Part shown: in pieces, positions 6,870 to 11,281 of the stretch
Layout of the letters: every line of letters starts with the position of its first letter
Position numbering within the stretch: the stretch's first letter is position 1
Assembly (NCBI GenBank): GCA_002398515.1
Contig: DGZL01000138.1
Location: forward strand, 1 to 11,281
Length of the DNA: 11,281 bases
Direction of reading: 5' to 3'
From: Firmicutes bacterium UBA4981
GTDB lineage: Bacteria; Bacillota; SHA-98; UBA4971
Notes under the pieces: generated by a model
Told to the model about the DNA's origin: nothing
The model's input: the letters and a program-made list of their open reading frames with translations, nothing else
Database searches by the model: none
Program-made: the position numbers and the translations under genes

Positions 6870-7718
6870 ATGAGTATATCGACTGTCGCCGTGATTGGCG
6901 CTGGGCAAATGGGGTCCGGAATAGCGCAAGTAGCAGCTACGTCAGGTACAGCTGTAATTATGTGTGATTCAACCTATGAACTCGCTGAGCGGGGACTCAG
7001 TCAGATTCGGAAAGCACTTGCCAGGTCAGTGGAAAAAGGCAGAATCAGCCTTGAGGACAGCGAGGCAGCTTTGTCAAGAATTCGCCTTGCAAGAGAACTG
7101 TCCGCTTCTTGTGATGCTGACATGGCTATCGAGGCAGTGGTGGAAGCAGTTGACGTGAAGCTTCGCGTCATGCGGCAACTGGATTCAATTATGAAGCCTG
7201 ATGCGATTATCACGTCTAATACTTCTTCCATATCTATTACCCGGCTTGCAGCTGCCACCGGTCGTCCCGACAAAGTCATCGGAATGCATTTCTTCAATCC
7301 AGTTCCCGTAATGAAGCTGGTGGAAGTCATAACAGGCTATGGGACTTCAGTAGAGACCCAAGAGGCCACCCGCTCTCTGGCGGAGAAATTCGGGAAAACC
7401 CCGGTCCTTGTTAAAGATTCACCCGGATTTGTCGCAAACAGGCTTTTGATCCCCATGATTAATGAAGCGGTATACTGTCTCATGGAGAATACTGCATCCA
7501 TGGAGGATATTGACAAAGTAGCATGCCTTGGCATGAATCATCCCATAGGCCCGTTAGCGCTTGCGGATTTGATCGGCCTTGATGTATGCCTATCAATCAT
7601 GGAAGTGCTCCACGAGAGTTTCGGTGACCCGAAGTATAGGCCGTGCCCATTGCTTAGGAAAATGGTGGAATCAGGACGCTTGGGTAGAAAGACCGGACGG
7701 GGTTTTTATGACTACTGA
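6870..7718 (+). CDS. hbd: 3-hydroxybutyryl-CoA dehydrogenase
   Basis: This enzyme interconverts acetoacetyl-CoA and 3-hydroxybutyryl-CoA with NAD(P)H, a step in butyrate formation or, run backwards, butyrate oxidation. The N-terminal Rossmann fold has GAGQMGSG at 10-17. Catalytic residues of the family align by position and spacing: S119 in SNTSS, H140 in GMHFFNP, E152 in MKLVEVI and N190 in SPGFVANR. The C-terminal helical domain carries GMNHPIGPLALADLIGLD and ends KTGRGFYDY. The 282-residue length equals that of clostridial Hbd. The ATG at 6870 is chosen over an upstream in-frame ATG at 6792 because GAGGGGG (6856-6862) is well placed and homology begins at once. Unlike the classical bcs cluster, crt, bcd, etfBA and thl are not adjacent; the next gene is the regulator, 14 nt downstream. 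The presumed substrate is the C4 acyl-CoA; other short-chain 3-hydroxyacyl-CoAs are possible. Confidence 0.93.
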   Translation: MSISTVAVIGAGQMGSGIAQVAATSGTAVIMCDSTYELAERGLSQIRKALARSVEKGRISLEDSEAALSRIRLARELSASCDADMAIEAVVEAVDVKLRVMRQLDSIMKPDAIITSNTSSISITRLAAATGRPDKVIGMHFFNPVPVMKLVEVITGYGTSVETQEATRSLAEKFGKTPVLVKDSPGFVANRLLIPMINEAVYCLMENTASMEDIDKVACLGMNHPIGPLALADLIGLDVCLSIMEVLHESFGDPKYRPCPLLRKMVESGRLGRKTGRGFYDY

Positions 7719-7732
7719 GGGACTGAAAAATC

Positions 7733-9478
7733 ATGAAGCGAAATGACAGGCCACGTCTGACAAATGAGGAGTTGGAGGTTATTCTGAACTCCACTCACGA
7801 CGGAATGGTAGCTGTTAATGCTTCCGGTGTTATCACGGTATTTAATGCTGCTGCAGGCAGGCTAATGGGTGTTGACCCTGAAGACATGGTAGGCGCAGTT
7901 GCAGAGGAGGTCATACCCAACACCAGGCTGCATATTGTGCTTCGGACAGGTGAGGCGGAGCTCAATCAGAAGCAGGTGCTGGAGGATGTCACTATTATCT
8001 GCAACAGGATGCCTGTAAGAGACAGTAAAGGGGTCATGATTGGAGCCGTATCCGTTTTCCGGGATATAACAGACATAATATCATTAGCTGAGGAAATAAC
8101 GAACCTCAAACACATTCAAGGATTGCTCGAAGCCATAATAAACTCCACGGAAGACGCTATCTCCGTTGTGGATGAGAACGGTCTTGGAATTCTAATCAAT
8201 CCTGCATACACCAGACTGACTGGGTTCATTGAGGACGATGTCATAGGAAAACCCGCTACCATAGATATTGCGGAAGGCGAGAGTGTTCATATGAAAGTCT
8301 TGCGCACCGGTCTTCCTGTGCGCGGCGCGAAACTCAGAGTAGGGCCCGGGCGACGCGAGGTAATGGTTCATGCAGCTCCAATCTTTGTCGGTGAGGATCT
8401 CAGAGGCAGTGTAGCAGCTATTCATGATTTGACGGATATACGTAGGTTGACGGAAGAGCTTGACAGCGCAAGGCGCCTCCTCAGAACCCTCCAGGCGAAA
8501 TATACCTTCGATGACATAATTGCAGTCAGCCGAGGTATGGCTTTAGCTGTTGAGCAGGCGAGACGTGTTTCTTCCACACCTGCTACAGTATTGCTTCGGG
8601 GAGAGAGCGGCACCGGAAAAGAGTTGTTCGCTCACGCTATCCATAATGCAAGTCTAAGACGGCAGAAGCAATTTGTCCGGGTCAATTGCACCGCGATTTC
8701 CAGCACGCTGTTTGAGGCGGAGCTATTTGGGTACGAAGACGGAGCTTTTACAGGGGCGAAAAGAGGGGGCAAGCGTGGCTTGTTCGAGGAGGCCGGCGGC
8801 GGTACCATCTTCCTCGATGAAATCGGAGAATTGCCCTTGTCTCTTCAAGCGAAACTCCTTCGGATACTGCATGAAAAGGAGATTGTCAGGGTCGGAGGGA
8901 CCCAGGCAATACCTGTTGATGTTCGGATTATCGCAGCGACGAACAGCGACTTAGAGAAGGCCGTAAAAGAAGGAAGGCTGCGCGAAGACCTTTACTACCG
9001 GCTGAATGTAGTTCCCATATTCATACCGCCGCTTAGGGAGAGACTGGAAGACCTGCCATTTCTGTGTCAAGCTTTAATACGTAGGTTCAACCAGGCATAC
9101 GGGCGCAACGTGACTCGGATATCGCGTGATGCTATAGAAACGCTGTCTACCTACGATTGGCCGGGAAACGTGCGAGAGCTGGAGAATGTCCTCAGCAGGG
9201 CAATGATAAACATGCATTACACTGATGTCCAAATCCTGCCTCAGCATCTGCCTGCATTGGATAGGCTGGGCTCACCCCCTACATTTTCTCAGCGGTTTCA
9301 AGGGTCCCGGGAAAAGGGTGCAGTAAGAGAATTACCGGAAGCAGTGAAAGACGCTGAGGTGAAAGCCATCCTCAACGCGCTGGAAGTAGCAGGCGGTAAC
9401 AAGCGAAGAGCCTCTGAAATCTTGGGAATCAGTATAAGAAGTCTTTACTACAAGATTAACCGCTACAACATTACATGA
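7733..9478 (+). CDS. PAS-PAS sigma-54-dependent transcriptional activator (Fis-type HTH)
   Basis: This is a bacterial enhancer-binding protein of 581 residues. Two PAS domains (about 10-115 and 130-235) form the sensory part, each followed by an FRDITDI- or HDLTDI-type exit, with a short coiled linker (~236-260). The AAA+ sigma-54 interaction domain (~265-485) is intact: Walker A GESGTGKE at 290-297, the sigma-54-contacting GAFTGA loop at 337-342, Walker B FLDEIGELP with D362/E363, and the WPGNVRELENVLSRA sensor II region. A Fis-type helix-turn-helix ends the protein (~540-581; GGNKRRASEILGISIRSLYYKI). There is no receiver or membrane domain, so it likely senses a cytoplasmic ligand or redox state directly. 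It starts 14 nt after hbd, with GAGGGA near the junction, so the two are probably co-transcribed. The intergenic region immediately downstream holds three palindromes and a -24/-12 promoter, making buk-ptb its probable target. The architecture recalls BkdR-like regulators. Confidence 0.93.
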   Translation: MKRNDRPRLTNEELEVILNSTHDGMVAVNASGVITVFNAAAGRLMGVDPEDMVGAVAEEVIPNTRLHIVLRTGEAELNQKQVLEDVTIICNRMPVRDSKGVMIGAVSVFRDITDIISLAEEITNLKHIQGLLEAIINSTEDAISVVDENGLGILINPAYTRLTGFIEDDVIGKPATIDIAEGESVHMKVLRTGLPVRGAKLRVGPGRREVMVHAAPIFVGEDLRGSVAAIHDLTDIRRLTEELDSARRLLRTLQAKYTFDDIIAVSRGMALAVEQARRVSSTPATVLLRGESGTGKELFAHAIHNASLRRQKQFVRVNCTAISSTLFEAELFGYEDGAFTGAKRGGKRGLFEEAGGGTIFLDEIGELPLSLQAKLLRILHEKEIVRVGGTQAIPVDVRIIAATNSDLEKAVKEGRLREDLYYRLNVVPIFIPPLRERLEDLPFLCQALIRRFNQAYGRNVTRISRDAIETLSTYDWPGNVRELENVLSRAMINMHYTDVQILPQHLPALDRLGSPPTFSQRFQGSREKGAVRELPEAVKDAEVKAILNALEVAGGNKRRASEILGISIRSLYYKINRYNIT

Positions 9479-9490
9479 TAATGAGGCAGC

Positions 9491-9502
9491 GCAATATATT
9501 GC
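9491..9502. promoter_or_regulatory. Palindromic operator/enhancer site 1 (upstream activating sequence)
   Basis: A perfect 12-bp palindrome GCAATATATTGC, beginning 13 bp after the regulator's stop codon. It is the first of three equally spaced copies and is centred about 181 bp upstream of the predicted sigma-54 start site. Such dyads are the usual binding sites for dimeric Fis-type HTH domains of enhancer-binding proteins. That the neighbouring regulator binds it is inference. Confidence 0.72.
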
Positions 9503-9522
9503 ACTGTTTTTCTCTTTGATGT

Positions 9523-9534
9523 GCAGTATGTTGC
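9523..9534. promoter_or_regulatory. Palindromic operator/enhancer site 2 (degenerate copy)
   Basis: GCAGTATGTTGC matches the 12-bp palindrome at 10 of 12 positions (two A-to-G changes), keeping the outer GCA/TTGC arms. Its centre is exactly 32 bp from the centre of site 1 and about 149 bp upstream of the predicted start. The degenerate sequence suggests a weaker site filled cooperatively. Confidence 0.65.
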
Positions 9535-9554
9535 ATTATATTTTCAGATACCAT

Positions 9555-9566
9555 GCAATATATTGC
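9555..9566. promoter_or_regulatory. Palindromic operator/enhancer site 3
   Basis: A second perfect copy of GCAATATATTGC, here extended to the 14-bp palindrome TGCAATATATTGCA (9554-9567). Its centre is again exactly 32 bp from site 2 and about 117 bp upstream of the predicted start, a typical enhancer distance for sigma-54 promoters. Confidence 0.72.
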
Positions 9567-9570
9567 AATT

Positions 9571-9610
9571 AGTGGATGACTTATCATTGACATCCTCTCG
9601 TTGATCCACT
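9571..9610. repeat. Inverted repeat AGTGGAT/ATCCACT between the enhancer array and the promoter
   Basis: Perfect 7-bp arms at 9571-9577 and 9604-9610 flank a 26-nt interval. The interval contains a TTGACA (9587-9592) that would make a -35 box for a weak TATGTC at 9610-9615 (17-nt spacer). There is no T-run after it, so it is not a terminator. It may be an operator, part of the DNA loop, or chance. Confidence 0.35.
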
Positions 9611-9651
9611 ATGTCTCACTTCAAAGCTGCTCATGGCTGTTTTGACGGGTC

Positions 9652-9667
9652 TGGCATCGAACTTGCA
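9652..9667 (+). promoter_or_regulatory. Sigma-54 (-24/-12) promoter for buk-ptb
   Basis: TGGCATCGAACTTGCA matches the sigma-54 consensus TGGCAC-N5-TTGCA closely. The invariant GG (9653-9654) and GC (9665-9666) are at the required spacing, and the -12 box TTGCA is complete; the only clear departure is T instead of C at the end of the -24 box. Initiation is predicted near 9678, 86 nt upstream of buk. The three palindromes upstream and the activator gene next door independently support it. Confidence 0.82.
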
Positions 9668-9677
9668 TATGTATGTT

Positions 9678-9763
9678 TCTGTCAGGGTGTGAGCAGACGA
9701 CCATAGATCCTAAGTATGTTGGTTCTTGTGTTAGACTACATACAGACTGTGGGGTGGTCAGCT
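9678..9763 (+). promoter_or_regulatory. buk 5' leader
   Basis: This is the untranslated region between the predicted sigma-54 start and the buk ATG. It can form GTATGT/ACATAC (9714-9719/9738-9743; 18-nt loop). GACCA (9699-9703) is complementary to TGGTC (9755-9759), which overlaps the only plausible ribosome-binding site (GGGGTGG, 9751-9757). No known riboswitch is recognisable, and the pairing may be fortuitous. Confidence 0.25.
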
Positions 9764-10825
9764 ATGCAGGTTCTTGTTGTAAACCCTGGTTCCACCACAA
9801 CTAAACTGGCAATTTACTCCCTTTCAGGCCCTCTGGCAGAAAAGACTATCACCCATAAGACGAAGATGCTGACTGCTTTTCCTGATGTGCCTTTTCAGCT
9901 TGCAGCACGACTTGACGATGTGAGCTCAGCACTGAGGGAAGCAGGGACGAATCTTAGCAGTGTCAGTGCCGTAGTAGCCCGGGGTGGGCTTATCCGTCCT
10001 GTTGAACCAGGCATATACCGAGTGACCCCGCGAATGTTGGAAGATCTGAGAGCCCAAGTACAAGGCCCACACGCGTCAAATCTCGGGGGCCTTATCGCTG
10101 ACGCCATTGCCGGGAAGATGGGCATTCCCGCATATGTAGTAGACCCGGTGTCATGTGACCAATTCCATCCTCTTGCACGTCTTTCAGGCCTTCCGGAGAT
10201 TCCGAGGAAGAGCTTAAGCCATGCCTTGAACATCCGTGCTACCATGAGGCTTGCTTCATTCGAGCTGAATTGTGACAGAGAGACGGTAAACTATGTCGCT
10301 GCCCATCTGGGAGGAGGTATATCCATCGCCGCGGTGGAAGGCGGGCGGATTATTGATGCAAATAACGCAAATGAACAAGGCCCGTTCAGTCCGGAAAGAA
10401 CCGGCGAACTACCTGCCAGGGAAGTGGCGGAAATAGCCTTTTCAGGGAATTTTTCAAAGGACCGGCTCATAGCGAAGTTTTTGGGGCAGGGGGGACTTGT
10501 GGCATATCTCGGCGTGAGTAATGCGAAGGAAATCGAAACGCGGATTGCAGCCGGGGATGAATATGCGGGTCTGATATTTGAAGGAATGGCATATCAGATT
10601 GCCAAGGAAATCGGGGCTATGGCATCAGTCTTGTCGGGAGATGTGAAGGCTATCTTGATATGTGGCGGCTTAGCCTCATCGGAGCTGCTTGTTTCAATGA
10701 TACGGGAGAGGGTTTCATTCATTGCGGAAGTTCGGGCATATCCCGGGGAAAGGGAAATGGAATCTCTTGCCAAAGGTGCTTTTCGAGCGCTTTTAGGAGA
10801 GGAAGAGGTCAAGACATACGGGTAA
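9764..10825 (+). CDS. buk: Butyrate kinase
   Basis: Butyrate kinase makes butyrate and ATP from butyryl phosphate and ADP, the energy-yielding last step of the Ptb-Buk route, or the reverse. It belongs to the acetokinase/ASKHA fold. The N-terminal phosphate loop is VVNPGSTTTKLAIYS (5-19). Further landmarks are VARGGLIRPVEPGIYRV, HASNLGGLIADAIA, SLSHALNIRATMR, the H181-L-G-G-G phosphate motif, the NANEQGPFSPERTGELP segment and the adenosine-site ICGGLASSELL. The length of 353 residues matches clostridial Buk (~355). The ATG at 9764 is preferred over an in-frame ATG at 9716, since homology begins at MQVLVVNPGS and the upstream 16 residues have no family counterpart. The ribosome-binding site (GGGGTGG) is only moderate. 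Some members prefer branched-chain acyl phosphates, and the DPVSCDQFHPLARLSG stretch is less standard than usual, so substrate range is uncertain. Confidence 0.93.
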   Translation: MQVLVVNPGSTTTKLAIYSLSGPLAEKTITHKTKMLTAFPDVPFQLAARLDDVSSALREAGTNLSSVSAVVARGGLIRPVEPGIYRVTPRMLEDLRAQVQGPHASNLGGLIADAIAGKMGIPAYVVDPVSCDQFHPLARLSGLPEIPRKSLSHALNIRATMRLASFELNCDRETVNYVAAHLGGGISIAAVEGGRIIDANNANEQGPFSPERTGELPAREVAEIAFSGNFSKDRLIAKFLGQGGLVAYLGVSNAKEIETRIAAGDEYAGLIFEGMAYQIAKEIGAMASVLSGDVKAILICGGLASSELLVSMIRERVSFIAEVRAYPGEREMESLAKGAFRALLGEEEVKTYG

Positions 10826-10841
10826 TAAGGGGTGGGGAGAT

Positions 10842-11281
10842 ATGGTAAGGTCGCTCAGGGATATTGTGGAATTAGCTAAGGCGAAGGGTACTAAGACTTG
10901 TGTAGTCGTGGCCGCAGAGGATCCGGAAGTGCTCCTTGCAATGGACGAAGCTGTCAGCTGCGGAATCGCAAAGAGCATTCTTGTGGGAAACCTTCACAAG
11001 ATAGAGGAAGCTGCCGGTATCGCCGGAGTAGACATATCCAAACATGAGCTCGTAGAAGAAGATGACCCACCCACTGCAGCGCGTAAGGGGGTTAAGCTGG
11101 TTTCGGAAGGTGAGGCCAATTTGGTAATGAAAGGGCTGGTCAGTACGTCTGATGTGCTAAAGGCCGTTCTCAGCAAAGACGGAGGCCTCAGAACAGGCAG
11201 ACTCCTGTCACACTTGTCCGTGTTCGAGATGCCGGGAAGTGATAGACTGGTGATATTCAGTGACGGAGCTATGAATATTGC
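10842..11281 (+). CDS. ptb: Phosphate butyryltransferase, N-terminal part (3' end outside window)
   Basis: Ptb exchanges the CoA of butyryl-CoA for phosphate, giving the butyryl phosphate used by Buk. The first 146 codons are visible, about half of a ~300-residue protein. Family features are the N-terminal VVVAAEDPEVLLAMDEAV, a SILVGN turn, LVMKGLVSTSDVLKAVL beginning at residue 94, GLRTGRLLSHLSVFEMP, and FSDGAMNI at the window edge. These place it in the phosphate acetyl/butyryltransferase family. The start is ATG at 10842, with AAGGGGTGGGGAG (10827-10839) as a strong ribosome-binding region, 16 nt after buk. The order buk-ptb is the reverse of the C. acetobutylicum ptb-buk order. It is probably co-transcribed with buk from the sigma-54 promoter. 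Substrate preference (straight versus branched acyl) cannot be read from this part. Confidence 0.92.
   Translation, partial: MVRSLRDIVELAKAKGTKTCVVVAAEDPEVLLAMDEAVSCGIAKSILVGNLHKIEEAAGIAGVDISKHELVEEDDPPTAARKGVKLVSEGEANLVMKGLVSTSDVLKAVLSKDGGLRTGRLLSHLSVFEMPGSDRLVIFSDGAMNI

Noticed and set aside
9489..9517. First palindrome followed by a T-rich stretch as a terminator for the regulator gene
   Set aside because: The 12-bp dyad can form only about 4 bp around a TATA loop, with A/T-rich ends. It recurs twice without T-runs at regular spacing, so a DNA-binding site is the better reading.
9716..9763. N-terminal extension of Buk from an upstream in-frame ATG
   Set aside because: The 16 extra residues have no family counterpart; Buk proteins begin at the strand preceding the NPGSTTTK loop, which fits ATG 9764.

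Overview
The window looks like a chromosomal segment of a Bacillota (Firmicutes) bacterium, probably an anaerobic clostridial-type lineage that makes or uses butyrate. Three things point there: the gene order infB-ylxP-rbfA-nrnA-truB-ribF-rpsO-pnp, strong purine-rich Shine-Dalgarno sites with frequent GTG/TTG starts, and a hbd / buk-ptb set under an apparent sigma-54 system. Every convincing gene is on the + strand. Base composition looks moderate and even throughout. I see no tRNA, rRNA, CRISPR array, insertion sequence or phage gene. A species cannot be named from the sequence alone.

Region 1 (1-3993) is the distal part of a translation/RNA-processing operon. It holds the end of infB, a DUF503 gene (ylxP), rbfA, nrnA, truB and ribF. 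The genes are tightly packed (1-nt overlap to 27-nt gaps), and four consecutive genes start on GTG or TTG. Region 2 (about 4009-6747) is rpsO-pnp. It has a good sigma-A type promoter with an extended -10, a leader of roughly 105 nt able to fold upstream of rpsO (candidate S15 autoregulatory RNA), and a strong intrinsic terminator after pnp.

Region 3 (6751-11281, running off the window) is a butyrate module. A sigma-A type promoter directly after the pnp terminator precedes hbd (3-hydroxybutyryl-CoA dehydrogenase). Fourteen nt later comes a PAS-PAS-AAA+-Fis sigma-54 activator. A 285-bp intergenic region follows, then buk (butyrate kinase) and ptb (phosphate butyryltransferase, cut by the window end).

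That 285-bp region is the most interesting part of the window. It carries three copies of the 12-bp palindrome GCAATATATTGC (two perfect, one 10/12), spaced exactly 32 bp centre to centre, which is close to three helical turns. About 90 bp downstream of the last copy is a well-formed -24/-12 promoter (TGGCA/TTGCA) in front of buk. The simplest reading is that the adjacent regulator binds the array as an enhancer and drives buk-ptb with sigma-54 RNA polymerase. Sigma-54 control of acyl-kinase/phosphotransacylase genes is known in principle (BkdR of Bacillus), but this operator sequence and this hbd-regulator-array-buk-ptb layout are not ones I recognise.
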